64,000 bases of DNA from Aquicoccus sp. G2-2 (GCF_034555965.1 NZ_JAYDCK010000003.1:2356001-2420000), one strand, 5' to 3'. Shown: positions 28,196-37,805, numbered from the stretch's first letter. Translations and numbers: made by a program. Notes: generated by a model not told the origin, from the letters alone.

Positions 28196-29641
28196 TCAGG
28201 CGCTTTCGGTTGACCAGCCGGAAACGGCCTTCACCTCAAGAAAATCCTCGATCCCGAAAACACCGCCTTCGCGGCCATTGCCGGATTGCTTCATGCCACC
28301 GAACGGGGCACCTGCACCGCGCGATTGGCCGTTCATCTCAACCATACCCGAACGAAGCGCCCGCGCCATCCGGTTAAGCCGCGCGCCATCTTGCGTTTGC
28401 ACATAGTTGGTCAACCCGTAAGGCGTGTCATTGGCAATCTCCACCGCCTCTTCTTCGCTCTCAAACGGGATGATCGAAAGCACTGGCCCGAAGATTTCCT
28501 CGCGCGCGATACGCATCTGGTTGTTCACATCGGCAAACACCGTCGGGCGCACGAAATAACCCTTGTTCAGCCCGTCCGGACGGCCCGTGCCTCCGGCAAC
28601 CAGCGTCGCACCTTCATCAATACCAGCCTGAATCAGGTCCTGAATCTTGCCCCACTGGGTTTCGTTGACCACCGGGCCAATATGGCGGCCCTCTTCATGC
28701 GCATTGCCAACCTTGACCGACTTGGCAACTTCTGCCGCCGTCTCCACCGCCTTGTCATAGACCCCGCGCTGCACCAACATCCGGCTCGGCGCGTTACAGC
28801 TTTGACCAGAGTTGTTCATCATGTGCAGAACACCCCGTTTCACAGCCTTTTCATCGGCATCGTCAAACACCACGTTGGCGCCTTTGCCGCCAAGCTCCAG
28901 ATGCACCCGCTTGAGCGTGTCCGCAGCGGCTTTTGAAATCAGAATGCCCGCCCGCGTAGAGCCGGTGAATGATACCATGTCCACATCAGGATGCACCGAA
29001 AGCTGACTGCCGACCCCCACACCATCGCCGTTGACAAGGTTGAACACGCCCGCCGGGAACCCGGCTTCGTCGATCATCTCGGCAAACAGCATCGCATCAA
29101 GCGGTGTTTCCTCGGACGGCTTCAAAATCATCGTGCAGCCCGCCACTGCGGCGGCCCCAACCTTCAACGTGATCTGGTTCATCGGCCAGTTCCACGGTGT
29201 GATCAGCGCGGCAACACCCACCGCTTCACGCACAATCCTGTCATTCGGCGCATGATCGCCCAAGGGCCGTTCAAACTCGAACCCCTTGGCGGCGCGCACA
29301 AAGTTCTTCAGATGGCCAAAGCCCGCGCCCCATTGCGCGCTGCGCGCCAAGTCGATCGGCGCACCCATTTCCATCGTAATCGCCTGCGCCATTTCTTCGC
29401 TGCGGGCCTGATAAACCTCGATCAGCTTTTCGACCAACGCGATGCGCTTTTCCTTGGGCGTTGCCATCCAACCCGGCAAAGCTGCCTTGGCTGCGGCAAC
29501 TGCGGCTTCGCTGTCCGCCTTTCCACCCAGCGAGATCACGGCAACCGCTTCTTCGGTCGAAGGATCAATCACCTGATGATCGCGGCCTTCCGCTGCGTCC
29601 ACCCATTTCCCGTTAATGTAAAACTGGCGTTTCTCGATCAT
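28196..29641 (-). CDS. NAD(P)+-dependent aldehyde dehydrogenase
   Basis: An aldehyde dehydrogenase superfamily enzyme of 481 aa. Typical motifs are present: TPWNWPMNQ for cofactor binding, the catalytic-glutamate region ELGGKGANVVFDDAD, and the catalytic cysteine in NNSGQSCNAPSRML. FGPVLS and FGGMKQSGNGRE appear in the C-terminal region. The ATG at 29641 (MIEKRQF) has GGAG with 7-bp spacing. The gene is divergent from the peroxiredoxin gene. The substrate is not identifiable from the sequence. Confidence 0.92.
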   Translation of the reverse strand: MIEKRQFYINGKWVDAAEGRDHQVIDPSTEEAVAVISLGGKADSEAAVAAAKAALPGWMATPKEKRIALVEKLIEVYQARSEEMAQAITMEMGAPIDLARSAQWGAGFGHLKNFVRAAKGFEFERPLGDHAPNDRIVREAVGVAALITPWNWPMNQITLKVGAAAVAGCTMILKPSEETPLDAMLFAEMIDEAGFPAGVFNLVNGDGVGVGSQLSVHPDVDMVSFTGSTRAGILISKAAADTLKRVHLELGGKGANVVFDDADEKAVKRGVLHMMNNSGQSCNAPSRMLVQRGVYDKAVETAAEVAKSVKVGNAHEEGRHIGPVVNETQWGKIQDLIQAGIDEGATLVAGGTGRPDGLNKGYFVRPTVFADVNNQMRIAREEIFGPVLSIIPFESEEEAVEIANDTPYGLTNYVQTQDGARLNRMARALRSGMVEMNGQSRGAGAPFGGMKQSGNGREGGVFGIEDFLEVKAVSGWSTESA

Positions 29642-29803
29642 TTCAAGTCTCCCACTCTGCACCGGAAAGCCCTTGCTCCCCGGAGGATTCGAGACACTCT
29701 GTCACTCCGATCAAATGGCCGCAAGTGACGGGGGTGTAAAACGCAGCGGAACACTATATCACTCTTACGTTATGCAATTTGGCTAGAGGAAAGGAGTCCC
29801 ACA

Positions 29804-30457
29804 ATGGGTCTACGAATCAACGACACTGTTCCCGATTTCACCGCCGAAACCGATCAAGGTTCCATACAGTTCCACGATTGGATCGGAAATGACTGGGTGA
29901 TTCTATTCTCCCACCCCAAGGATTTCACGCCAGTCTGCACAACGGAGTTCGGCGCGGTCGCGCAAATGGCCGATGAATGGGCCAAGCGCGGCACCAAGGT
30001 GATCGGCATTTCCGTCGATGGCGCCGAAGATCATCGCAAGTGGAAAGGCGATATCGAAAAGGTCGCCGGTGCCACCGCCAGCTTCCCGATCATTGCCGAT
30101 GAAGGGCTGGAAGTGTCCAAGGCATTCGACATGCTGCCCGCCGAAGCCTACCTGCCCGATGGCCGCACCCCCGCCGATAGCGCCACGGTGCGCGCGGTCT
30201 ATATCATCGGCCCCGACAAGAAGCTCAAACTGTCGATGACTTACCCGATGAACGTGGGCCGCAACTACGCGGAAATCCTGCGTGCGCTCGACGGGCTGCA
30301 AACCGCTGCCAAACACTCAGTCTCGACTCCGGTGAACTGGAATGTCGGCGAAGATGTCGTCATCCCCGGCACTGTGTCGGATGCGGACGTGCAAGCCAAT
30401 TTCGATAACGTGAAATCGGTCCTGCCCTATCTGCGCACCGGCAAGCTGAAAGGCTGA
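29804..30457 (+). CDS. Peroxiredoxin, 1-Cys Prx6 class
   Basis: Reduces peroxides in the cytoplasm. The catalytic-site segment HPKDFTPVCTTEFG places the peroxidatic Cys at residue 45. At 217 aa, with a C-terminal dimerisation domain containing VNWNVGEDVVI, it fits the Prx6 (1-Cys) group, with no resolving cysteine visible. A strong AAAGGAG precedes the ATG. A perfect terminator follows. Confidence 0.93.
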   Translation: MGLRINDTVPDFTAETDQGSIQFHDWIGNDWVILFSHPKDFTPVCTTEFGAVAQMADEWAKRGTKVIGISVDGAEDHRKWKGDIEKVAGATASFPIIADEGLEVSKAFDMLPAEAYLPDGRTPADSATVRAVYIIGPDKKLKLSMTYPMNVGRNYAEILRALDGLQTAAKHSVSTPVNWNVGEDVVIPGTVSDADVQANFDNVKSVLPYLRTGKLKG

Positions 30458-30477
30458 TTGCACACCCTGAACCGCGA

Positions 30478-30506
30478 AACGCCCCGCCTTTCCGGCGGGG
30501 CGTTTT
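30478..30506 (+). terminator. Rho-independent terminator after the peroxiredoxin gene
   Basis: AACGCCCCGCC-TTTCC-GGCGGGGCGTT is an 11-bp perfect stem, followed by TTGTATTA. It is a clear intrinsic terminator. Confidence 0.88.
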
Positions 30507-30540
30507 GTATTACGGCACCTGTTCCACTGCGCTGCGTCGC

Positions 30541-31143
30541 TCAGCTGTATTCAGAGCCCGGATGAAACCGTCTGACCAGACGCAGCGTGTTCCTGTCAGT
30601 GTGATGCATATCCGCGCCGGTGGCCCCAAGTCTCAGATGCAAGTCTGACGTATAGCTGAGCGTCTCGTCATCCTCGATATTGAAGACACTGGTGAAATCA
30701 AGAATTTCGGCGCGCTCCAGCAGGTATTTGTTCTGCAAAATACCATAATGCGCCGCTCCCGGCTTGGCATCGAACCGCAATTCCCGATCGCGCGGCTTGG
30801 CATCGCTCCCGGCGAGAATGGCAATGCCGCGTCCGAAAACCACGTTACGCATTACCTGACCATTGGCCTTGTCCCACAACAAGAAGCCTAGCTCATCGTG
30901 GAAAGGGTCCATCGCCTCTTCGCCATGCCGCCACGCGGTCATCCCATAGCTCAGCCCCCAAAGCTCCTGCTGGCCGTTTTCCTGAACCGGGATCGGCCGG
31001 AAGAACGCTTTCTCGAAATAGGTGGTCTCGCTCGTCTCGTCGTCCTTGTTGTGATACGAAAGATCAACCCCCACATCGCCTTCCCACTCCCCGACCAGCG
31101 GTGTCAGCGGCCCCAGTTTTTGTGGTCCCAGTGTCGTCTTCAT
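30541..31143 (-). CDS. Heme-binding beta-barrel (nitrobindin-like) protein
   Basis: The 200-aa protein has the pattern of the FABP-like heme-binding domain seen in nitrobindin/THAP4: LGPLTPLVGEWEGDVG near the N-terminus and histidines in the C-terminal part (HHTDRNTLRLVRRFHP). The ATG at 31143 (MKTTLGPQKL) has GGAGGAG upstream; the frame extends to 31242 without a better start. Function is inferred from the family. Confidence 0.75.
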   Translation of the reverse strand: MKTTLGPQKLGPLTPLVGEWEGDVGVDLSYHNKDDETSETTYFEKAFFRPIPVQENGQQELWGLSYGMTAWRHGEEAMDPFHDELGFLLWDKANGQVMRNVVFGRGIAILAGSDAKPRDRELRFDAKPGAAHYGILQNKYLLERAEILDFTSVFNIEDDETLSYTSDLHLRLGATGADMHHTDRNTLRLVRRFHPGSEYS

Positions 31144-31290
31144 GGTGTATTCTCCTCCATTTTGTTCCGCTTGATTGAACGCCAACGCGCAGGGCGGTTC
31201 AAGGAAGGGCGGGTGATCAAAACGGGCCATAACTGCGACCAAGCGCCGCGCCCGAACAACCAGCCACGGCAGACATCCCCTAAACGACGA

Positions 31291-31318
31291 AAAGCCCCGG
31301 CGATTATGCCGGGGCTTT
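31291..31318 (-). terminator. Rho-independent terminator after pnp
   Basis: AAAGCCCCGGC-GATTA-TGCCGGGGCTTT forms a long GC-rich stem between pnp (stop at 31345) and the heme-binding barrel gene. On the minus strand the stem is followed by CTTTTCG. It is probably the pnp terminator. Confidence 0.8.
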
Positions 31319-31344
31319 CCAAACTGTCGAAAATGTCAGAACGC

Positions 31345-33489
31345 TCAGGCGTCCTCGTCTTTCTTGCTATTCTCAGGCGCGGCTTCTTCACCGGTCTCCT
31401 GATCGACAACCTTCATCGACAGGCGAACTTTGCCGCGATCATCAAAGCCCAGCAATTTTACCCAGACTTCCTGACCTTCCTTCAGCACATCTGACGGATG
31501 GTTCAACCGCCGATTCTCGATCTGGCTGACATGCACCAGCCCGTCACGCTTGCCAAAGAAGTTCACGAAAGCACCGAAATCAACGATCTTGACCACCGTA
31601 CCCTTGTAGATCGCGCCTTCTTCCGGCTCTGCCACGATCGAATGGATCATGTCATAAGCCTTCTGGATGGCTTCACCATTGGGCGAGGCGATCTTGATGA
31701 TCCCATCGTCGTTGATGTCGACCTTGGCACCCGACACCTCGACGATCTCGCGGATCACCTTGCCGCCCGAACCGATCACTTCGCGGATCTTGTCGGTCGG
31801 CACCTGCATCGTCTCGATACGCGGCGCATGGGCGCTGAACTCACCCGCACCCGAAAGCGCCTTGTTCATTTCACCCAAGATGTGCATCCGCCCATCCTTG
31901 GCCTGAGCCAACGCCTTTTCCATGATTTCCGGCGTGATGCCCGCCACCTTGATATCCATCTGGAGCGAGGTAATGCCGTTTTCCGTGCCCGCCACTTTGA
32001 AATCCATATCGCCAAGGTGATCTTCATCACCCAGGATATCGGTCAGGATCGCATAAGAGCCATCCTCTTCAAGGATCAGCCCCATAGCCACACCAGCAAC
32101 CGCATTCTTAAGCGGCACGCCCGCGTCCATCATCGACAACGATCCGCCACAAACGGAGGCCATCGAAGAAGAACCGTTGGATTCCGTGATCTCGGAAACC
32201 ACCCGGATGGTATATGGAAAATCGGTGTTCGCGGGCAAAACCGCCTGAAGCGCGCGCCAGGCCAACTTGCCATGGCCGATCTCGCGGCGGCCCGGTCCCA
32301 TAACCCGGCCAACTTCACCCACCGAATAGGGCGGGAAGTTGTAATGCAGCAGGAAGTTCGATTTGAAATTCCCGTGCAGCGCGTCGATGAATTGCTCATC
32401 GTCGCCGGTGCCCAGCGTGGTCACGACAAGCCCTTGCGTTTCGCCGCGCGTGAACAGCGCCGATCCATGGGTGCGCGGCAGCAGCCCCGCCTCACAGGTG
32501 ATCGGGCGCACCGTGGTGGTGTCGCGCCCGTCGATCCGCTTGCCGGTCTTCACCACGTCACCGCGCAAAATACCGGCTTCCAGCTTCTTGAGCGCCGAGC
32601 CAAGATTGGCATCTTCCAACTGCTCTTCGCTAAGGGCGGCCTTGATGGTGTCGCGCGCCGCAGCCACAGCAGTGGTGCGCTCCTGCTTGTCGGTAATCGC
32701 AAAGGCCGCGCGCATTGGCTTCTCGCCTGCTTTCTTCACCGCCGCAAAAAGATCGCTGTAATCTGCGGGTTGGAAGTCGAACGGCTCTTTCGCGGTATCC
32801 TCGGCCAGATCAATAATCAGGTCGAGCACCGGTTGAATTTGCTCATGCGCGAATGTCACCGCGCCCAGCATTTCCGCCTCCGAAAGCTCATATGCTTCCG
32901 ATTCCACCATCATCACGGCGTCCTTGGTGCCTGCAACAATCAGGTCGAGGCGCTGCTCGGGATTGTCGCGCAACTGGTGCATATCATCCACTTCGGGGTT
33001 CAGCACGTATTCGCCATCGGCAAAGCCCACACGGCAACCGGCGATCGGCCCCATGAACGGTACGCCCGAAATAGTCAGCGCCGCCGAAGCCGCGATCATC
33101 GCCACAATATCCGGGTCATTCACCAGATCGTGGCTCAGCACCGTACACATCACCAGAACTTCGTTTTTGAAGCCCGGCACGAACAGCGGCCGGATCGGCC
33201 GGTCGATCAGACGTGCGGTCAGGGTTTCTTTCTCGGTCGGCCGCGCCTCGCGTTTGAAGAAACCGCCCGGCACCTTGCCTGCGGCATAGTATTTTTCCTG
33301 ATAATGCACCGTCAGCGGAAAGAAGTCCTGCCCCGGCTTTTGCTTGCGCGCATAGGTTACTGCCGCCATGACACTGGTTTCTCCCAGTGTCGCAATAACG
33401 GCCCCGTCGGCCTGACGGGCAACCTTGCCTGTTTCCAGAGTAAGGGTATCTTCACCCCACTCGATAGATTTCGTTGTCACGTTGAACAT
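31345..33489 (-). CDS. pnp: Polyribonucleotide nucleotidyltransferase (PNPase)
   Basis: A 3'-to-5' phosphorolytic exoribonuclease of the degradosome. The 714-aa protein has two RNase PH domains ([24 protein letters not shown] in the second), a KH domain ([17 protein letters not shown]) and an S1 domain ([26 protein letters not shown]). A hairpin in the leader may allow RNase III/PNPase autoregulation. Unlike the usual rpsO-pnp adjacency, rpsO lies 1.8 kb upstream, with two oppositely oriented genes between. Confidence 0.97.
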   Translation of the reverse strand: MFNVTTKSIEWGEDTLTLETGKVARQADGAVIATLGETSVMAAVTYARKQKPGQDFFPLTVHYQEKYYAAGKVPGGFFKREARPTEKETLTARLIDRPIRPLFVPGFKNEVLVMCTVLSHDLVNDPDIVAMIAASAALTISGVPFMGPIAGCRVGFADGEYVLNPEVDDMHQLRDNPEQRLDLIVAGTKDAVMMVESEAYELSEAEMLGAVTFAHEQIQPVLDLIIDLAEDTAKEPFDFQPADYSDLFAAVKKAGEKPMRAAFAITDKQERTTAVAAARDTIKAALSEEQLEDANLGSALKKLEAGILRGDVVKTGKRIDGRDTTTVRPITCEAGLLPRTHGSALFTRGETQGLVVTTLGTGDDEQFIDALHGNFKSNFLLHYNFPPYSVGEVGRVMGPGRREIGHGKLAWRALQAVLPANTDFPYTIRVVSEITESNGSSSMASVCGGSLSMMDAGVPLKNAVAGVAMGLILEEDGSYAILTDILGDEDHLGDMDFKVAGTENGITSLQMDIKVAGITPEIMEKALAQAKDGRMHILGEMNKALSGAGEFSAHAPRIETMQVPTDKIREVIGSGGKVIREIVEVSGAKVDINDDGIIKIASPNGEAIQKAYDMIHSIVAEPEEGAIYKGTVVKIVDFGAFVNFFGKRDGLVHVSQIENRRLNHPSDVLKEGQEVWVKLLGFDDRGKVRLSMKVVDQETGEEAAPENSKKDEDA

Positions 33490-33800
33490 ATATAGTATCC
33501 TTTAGAGAGCACTCCCGGCCCCTGCCGGGTCTCTCAATTGCATGGCGGCCCCATTGCCGCCGCCTCCTATCCTCATGCACGCGCCCGGAGGCTTGAAAGG
33601 CGTCACGTCTCAGATGCGGCGGCTATAGAGCAGTTTACCTCATTTGGAAAGCACCACGATGCAACCGCGCGTCAAATGCTTCACAATCCGGCGCCGATCC
33701 GCCTTTTCGCCCCGATGGCATGGCCACGAGTGCGGTTGACAACAAGGCGGCGCAGGAAGACCAGTTTTACAGAAATCACCTATCACCAAAGGAACCCTGC
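33490..33800. other. Intergenic region upstream of pnp
   Basis: This 311-bp stretch between pnp (minus) and the AhpD-like gene (plus) contains the pnp leader hairpin and a TTGACA at 33736-33741, without a matching -10. No other gene was recognised. Confidence 0.4.
33505..33535 (-). promoter_or_regulatory. Hairpin in the pnp 5' leader
   Basis: GAGAG-CACT-CCCGGC-CCCT-GCCGGG-T-CTCTC forms an extended stem 16-46 bp before the pnp start. In E. coli a leader hairpin cut by RNase III mediates PNPase autoregulation. A similar role here is inferred from position. Confidence 0.5.
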
Positions 33801-34256
33801 ATGGAAAACCGTCTCGACTACTACAAACTCGCACCGGGCGCGCTCAAGGCCGTTCTTGGTTTGGAAAATTACCTGCATGACGGTGCCGGGCTGGAGCCTC
33901 GGCTGATCCACCTGCTCAAACTGCGCGCGTCACAGATCAACGGCTGCGCCTATTGTGTCGATATGCACACCAAGGAGGCCCGCAAGGACGGGTTGAGCGA
34001 ACAATGGATCGCTCTGGTCTGCACCTGGCACGAGGCCCTGATTTTTGAGCCGCGCGAACGTGCGCTTCTCGCCTGGACCGAAGCGGTGACCCTGCTCAGC
34101 GAAACCCGCGCGCCCGATGATCTTTATCAGGAAATGTGCCGCCACTTTACCGATCAAGAGGTTGTCAATCTCACTGTGGCCATTGCCACGATCAACGTCT
34201 GGAACCGTCTGGCGGTCAGCTTTCGCACCCCACACCCGCTCGACGCCCCGGCATAG
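33801..34256 (+). CDS. AhpD-like / carboxymuconolactone decarboxylase family protein
   Basis: The ~151-aa protein carries the CxxC redox motif in NGCAYCVDMHTKEA, typical of AhpD-like alkylhydroperoxidase domain proteins. AAGGAACC precedes the ATG at 33801, so the upstream extension is not used. It precedes an SDR gene by 92 bp on the same strand and together with it is inserted between pnp and rpsO. Confidence 0.87.
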   Translation: MENRLDYYKLAPGALKAVLGLENYLHDGAGLEPRLIHLLKLRASQINGCAYCVDMHTKEARKDGLSEQWIALVCTWHEALIFEPRERALLAWTEAVTLLSETRAPDDLYQEMCRHFTDQEVVNLTVAIATINVWNRLAVSFRTPHPLDAPA

Positions 34257-34348
34257 CCGGTCGCGCGGGCTCTGGGCACGCCCCGGCTTGTCTCACCACC
34301 CGCCAGCCCCCAAGTCAAAGCGACAGAAACTGCAAAACGGAGCCCTGA

Positions 34349-35212
34349 ATGCCCAATCTGACCGGAAAACACGCCCTCGTCACCGGAGCCAATACCGGGC
34401 TCGGCTATCAAGAAGCACTGGCCCTTGGCGGCATGGGGGCGCATGTCATCGTCGCCGGGCGCAATCCGGCCAAGCTCAATGAGGCCGTGGCGGCCCTGCA
34501 AACCGCCGCCCCCGCCGGACAGTTCGCGCCGGGCATCGTTGATCTCAATTCCCTCACCTCGGTGCGCGGCTTTGCCGACAGACTCCTGACGGCTGGCACC
34601 CCGCTCGATATCCTCGTCAACAACGCCGGAGTCATGGTCCCGCCGCCGAGGCGCACCGAGGACGGCTTCGAAACCCAGTTCGGGGTGAATTTTGTCGCCC
34701 ATTTCCTGCTGACCGGGCTACTCCTGCCGCTGCTCCGCGCCGCCCCCGCTGCCCGCGTGGTCACCTTGTCGAGCATCGGACATCGCGGCGCCGCAATCGA
34801 CTTCGACAATCTCAAGTTGGAAAAACCCTATGACCAGTGGCGCGAATACGGTCAAAGCAAGCTGGCCGATCTGATCCTCGCGCTTGAGCTTGATAAACGT
34901 CTGCGCGCGGCGGGGTTGCCAATCCTTTCGCTCGCCGCTCATCCCGGCATCAGCAAGACCGACCTTACCCGCAATCTCGGCCCCGTGCCTGACAACATAA
35001 GCCTCATGTCCCCCGCTAACGGTGCCGCCCCTGCGGTGCTCGCCGCCACCGGCTCAGAGGTTCAAAGTGGCCAATATTACGGGCCAACCGGCCCCGGCGA
35101 AACCTCCGGCGCGCCGGGCTTGGCCGAGATTGACTCCGCCGCCCGCGACGAAAAGGTCTGGGCGCAGCTTTGGGATTGGGCCGAAGCGGCCACCGGCGTC
35201 AGCTACCCCTGA
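34349..35212 (+). CDS. SDR family oxidoreductase (retinol dehydrogenase-like)
   Basis: The 287-aa protein has a Rossmann motif TGANTGLG, NNAG, the catalytic serine in SSIGHRG and the YxxxK pair in EYGQSKLADL. The larger size and the HRGAAIDFDNL segment match the retinol dehydrogenase/WW-domain oxidoreductase-like group. The substrate is unknown. It is likely cotranscribed with the upstream AhpD-like gene. Confidence 0.88.
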   Translation: MPNLTGKHALVTGANTGLGYQEALALGGMGAHVIVAGRNPAKLNEAVAALQTAAPAGQFAPGIVDLNSLTSVRGFADRLLTAGTPLDILVNNAGVMVPPPRRTEDGFETQFGVNFVAHFLLTGLLLPLLRAAPAARVVTLSSIGHRGAAIDFDNLKLEKPYDQWREYGQSKLADLILALELDKRLRAAGLPILSLAAHPGISKTDLTRNLGPVPDNISLMSPANGAAPAVLAATGSEVQSGQYYGPTGPGETSGAPGLAEIDSAARDEKVWAQLWDWAEAATGVSYP

Positions 35213-35240
35213 TTTGCGATAGCATCATGGCGCAATGAAA

Positions 35241-35269
35241 AATGCCCGCTCACTTGCGGAGCGGGCATT
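35241..35269 (-). terminator. Rho-independent terminator after rpsO
   Basis: On the minus strand AATGCCCGCTC-CGCAAGT-GAGCGGGCATT forms a long stem followed by TTTTCATT. It ends rpsO transcription and separates it from pnp. Confidence 0.85.
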
Positions 35270-35292
35270 CTTGAATTCGGTATGTGCTGCGT

Positions 35293-35562
35293 TCAGCGGC
35301 GCAAGCCAAGCCGCTTGATCAGGTCGGCATAACGCGCCTCATCCTTGGCTTTCAGGTAATCCAACAGCTTACGACGCTGGGCCACCATCTTGAGAAGGCC
35401 ACGACGCCCATGGTTGTCTTTCTTGTGGATTTTGAAATGCTCGGTCAACGTCGCAATTCGCGAGCTGAGAATGGCAACCTGAACCTCCGGCGAACCGGTG
35501 TCGCCTTCCTTGGTGCCAAAATCTTTCATCACACGGGCTTTTTCTTCAACAGTGATCGACAT
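35293..35562 (-). CDS. rpsO: 30S ribosomal protein S15
   Basis: S15 is a primary 16S rRNA-binding protein. The 89-aa product with LGRR-type ending and the segments [18 protein letters not shown] and [25 protein letters not shown] is unmistakable. The ATG at 35562 (MSITVEEK) has GGAGAC upstream. rpsO is normally followed directly by pnp; here an AhpD-like/SDR pair on the other strand lies between. Confidence 0.97.
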   Translation of the reverse strand: MSITVEEKARVMKDFGTKEGDTGSPEVQVAILSSRIATLTEHFKIHKKDNHGRRGLLKMVAQRRKLLDYLKAKDEARYADLIKRLGLRR

Positions 35563-35707
35563 CGTGTCTCCTTTCAAATCAAGGGTTACGGGCGCAAGCC
35601 GGGATGTCGTCCAGCAAGGTCCAAAGAGAGACGCGGGCCATCACGGCCCGGCAGAAGCGCGGATATAGGGGGATTCCCGATGAAAGAAAAGCGAAAACTC
35701 GCCCGCC

Positions 35708-36829
35708 TTACGCGCCCAGCAAGTCCGCCGCCGCTGACTGTGGCACAAGCTGAATGTCCGACAGGCTCAACCCACCGGCATCGTGCAGTGACAGCACCAC
35801 CTCACCATTGAGCACGATATGGGTCAGCATCGCATCTGCATCATCCGGCTCAATACTAAGGTCTAGGTCGCCTTGCGGCTCGGCATCATCGTAAAGCACC
35901 ACCAGCGTATCTTCTCGGGAATCGAAATCCAGCATTTCTGGGGCATTCGGTGGCGCCCACTCCGGCTCTCCCATGTCTGGCACGGCCGCATCCTGCGCCA
36001 TTCCATCCGCCAGAACCGCATCCGCGCCGGTCGCGTTCACATCAGCCACGTCGTCCACCGTCGCGCTCAGACCCGGATTCTGCGCCTCCCCGCCTTGCCC
36101 ACCGCTCAGGTCGGCATCGCTCTCCTCCACCCCGGATATTCCGGCTGCCAAAGGATTCGCCTCCACGACCACCATGTCGGCCCCGCCGCCCGCGGTGATG
36201 ATATCGCCCGCACCGGCCATGATGCTATCCGCCCCTCCCCCGCCATTAAGGAAATCGCCGTCCGCATCATCCGCCCCATTGATCACATCATCGCCCCAGC
36301 CGCCGAACAGCGTATCTGCCCCGTCACCGCCGACAAGCGTGTCGTTACCCAGATAACCATGCAGCGCATCATCGCCCGCATCGCCCATGATCAGGTCATT
36401 ACCGTCGCCTGCTTCTACCGTGTCGCCACCCCCTTCACCATTAATCGTCTCATTGCCGATATGGCCAAAAAGTTGATCGCCACCGTCACCGCCAACAAGC
36501 GTGTCGTCACCCGCCTCGCCGTGCAGCGTATCGTCGCCCGCATTTCCCGCCAGCACATCATTCCCGTCACCGCCATAAAGCGCATCATCGCCCGCATGGC
36601 CCGCAATCGTGTCGTCGCCATCAAACCCACCGATAGAATCCGGCCCATCACCGCCCTCCAGCACCTCGCCGCGTTCGCTGCCTGCGATGATCTGACCTAC
36701 ATCTACCGTATCAGCACCCTGCCCGCCCTCTGGCAAGCCGTCGTCCGGCCCGCTCTCCACCCCCTCCATGCCAACGAAAACCGTAGCACCAACAAGCGCC
36801 ATGCCCATCAAACCTGCAAGAAACAACAT
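35708..36829 (-). CDS. RTX/hemolysin-type calcium-binding repeat protein, membrane-anchored
   Basis: The 373-aa protein starts with a hydrophobic segment (residues 1-22, MLFLAGLMGMALVGATVFVG). Tandem nonapeptides of the GGxGxDxLx type follow from ~60 to ~215 (e.g. GGDGNDVLAGNAGDDTLHG), forming a Ca2+-binding parallel beta-roll. The C-terminal ~150 residues are acidic and lack an obvious type I secretion signal. GGAG precedes the ATG. It may be a surface-attached Ca2+-responsive protein, which is inference. Confidence 0.85.
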   Translation of the reverse strand: MLFLAGLMGMALVGATVFVGMEGVESGPDDGLPEGGQGADTVDVGQIIAGSERGEVLEGGDGPDSIGGFDGDDTIAGHAGDDALYGGDGNDVLAGNAGDDTLHGEAGDDTLVGGDGGDQLFGHIGNETINGEGGGDTVEAGDGNDLIMGDAGDDALHGYLGNDTLVGGDGADTLFGGWGDDVINGADDADGDFLNGGGGADSIMAGAGDIITAGGGADMVVVEANPLAAGISGVEESDADLSGGQGGEAQNPGLSATVDDVADVNATGADAVLADGMAQDAAVPDMGEPEWAPPNAPEMLDFDSREDTLVVLYDDAEPQGDLDLSIEPDDADAMLTHIVLNGEVVLSLHDAGGLSLSDIQLVPQSAAADLLGA

Positions 36830-37046
36830 CGGATCCGCTCCACCGCAAAGCCGCAGGCAATGTGCCTCCGGCGGCCTCGTTCGGTCAAAGCTTTTAAAGG
36901 AGAATGGTTAACAACCCGATGCCAGCAAAAAGCGCCCGCACCCGGTGGTTATGCAGTGTCACAAAGCGGTGCGTGTAAGCCGCTCAGCCTCTTGGATCAG
37001 CCGCTCGTTCGCCGTTGTCTGAGCATCTGCGAGGCATCCGCTTCAC

Positions 37047-37556
37047 TCATCCGAACCACCATTCCGGTTGTTGGCTATAAGCGATATAAAGCGGATGTTT
37101 GGGGTGCCCATGCTTGGTCAGGCCCAGATGGTAAACCGGCAACCCGGATCGGCGCAGTAATGCCTCCACCTCCGCCCCCCGCGCGTGATGCGCACCATGG
37201 GTGCCCCACGCAGCGATAATCGTATCCGCCCATGGGCAGCTTTGCGCAATTACCCCATCGTTTTCCGGCCCAACCGGATCGCCCGCTGCGCGCATTTTTT
37301 TGGGATCGGTATCGCGCCAAGCAAAGATATTCGTCACCCGGAACGCGCCAAACCCCAACGCGCGCGCGCGCCGCTCACAACGCTCCACCGTCGGATCGTT
37401 CTGCACTTCCGTCGCCGTCGAGGGATTCAACATGATGAAAAGCGCGCGCTTGCCCGCGTCATCCCAAACCCGCGTCAACGAATAGCGATACCGCTCGCAA
37501 TCCGAATAAACGGCGACAGAGGGCGCATCGCCCTTGGTATGGCTTCGGGTAATCAT
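37047..37556 (-). CDS. DUF1643 domain protein
   Basis: The ~169-aa protein shows the DUF1643 pattern: ALFIMLNPSTATE near residue 40, CERRARALGFGAFRVTNIFAWRDTDP in the middle and WGTHGAHHARG. The family's function is unknown. ATG at 37556 is chosen over an upstream TTG. A large inverted repeat lies just upstream. Confidence 0.82.
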   Translation of the reverse strand: MITRSHTKGDAPSVAVYSDCERYRYSLTRVWDDAGKRALFIMLNPSTATEVQNDPTVERCERRARALGFGAFRVTNIFAWRDTDPKKMRAAGDPVGPENDGVIAQSCPWADTIIAAWGTHGAHHARGAEVEALLRRSGLPVYHLGLTKHGHPKHPLYIAYSQQPEWWFG

Positions 37557-37663
37557 CCCCGATCTTGTGCCGCCTGTGAGGCTCTGATGCAACCCGGTGC
37601 GGGTGTGTGCCCATATTCCGGTTCAGTCGCGCTTGGAAGCACGGAATCGAGGGCCAAAGGCCC

Positions 37664-37805
37664 GCCGTGCCAGCGCCGGACCGGCCCATGGGCCGGCGAT
37701 TTGGTGCCCGCAAGCGCACAGTTCAGATGGTAGATGTGCTTGGCTGCCATAAAGCTCTATCGAACAAAGACGGGCTGCGCCGTCCCCGGTTCGGCGCTGG
37801 CACGG
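37664..37805. repeat. REPIN-like inverted repeat element
   Basis: Arms GCCGTGCCAGCGCCGGACCGG (37664-37684) and its reverse complement CCGGTTCGGCGCTGGCACGGC (37785-37805) match at 20 of 21 positions, separated by ~100 bp. The left arm abuts a perfect palindrome CCGGCCCATGGGCCGG (37681-37696). This arrangement resembles REPINs, pairs of REP sequences mobilised by RAYTs, and a RAYT gene lies 13 kb away. Copies elsewhere in the genome cannot be checked here. Confidence 0.55.

Noticed and set aside
31498-33495. A 665-aa open frame antisense to pnp
   Set aside because: It is a long mirror frame caused by high GC and pnp codon usage, with His/Arg-rich composition and no recognisable domain.
35873-37219. 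A 448-aa antisense frame over the RTX protein gene
   Set aside because: It reflects the repeated codons of the RTX nonapeptides and shows no plausible product.
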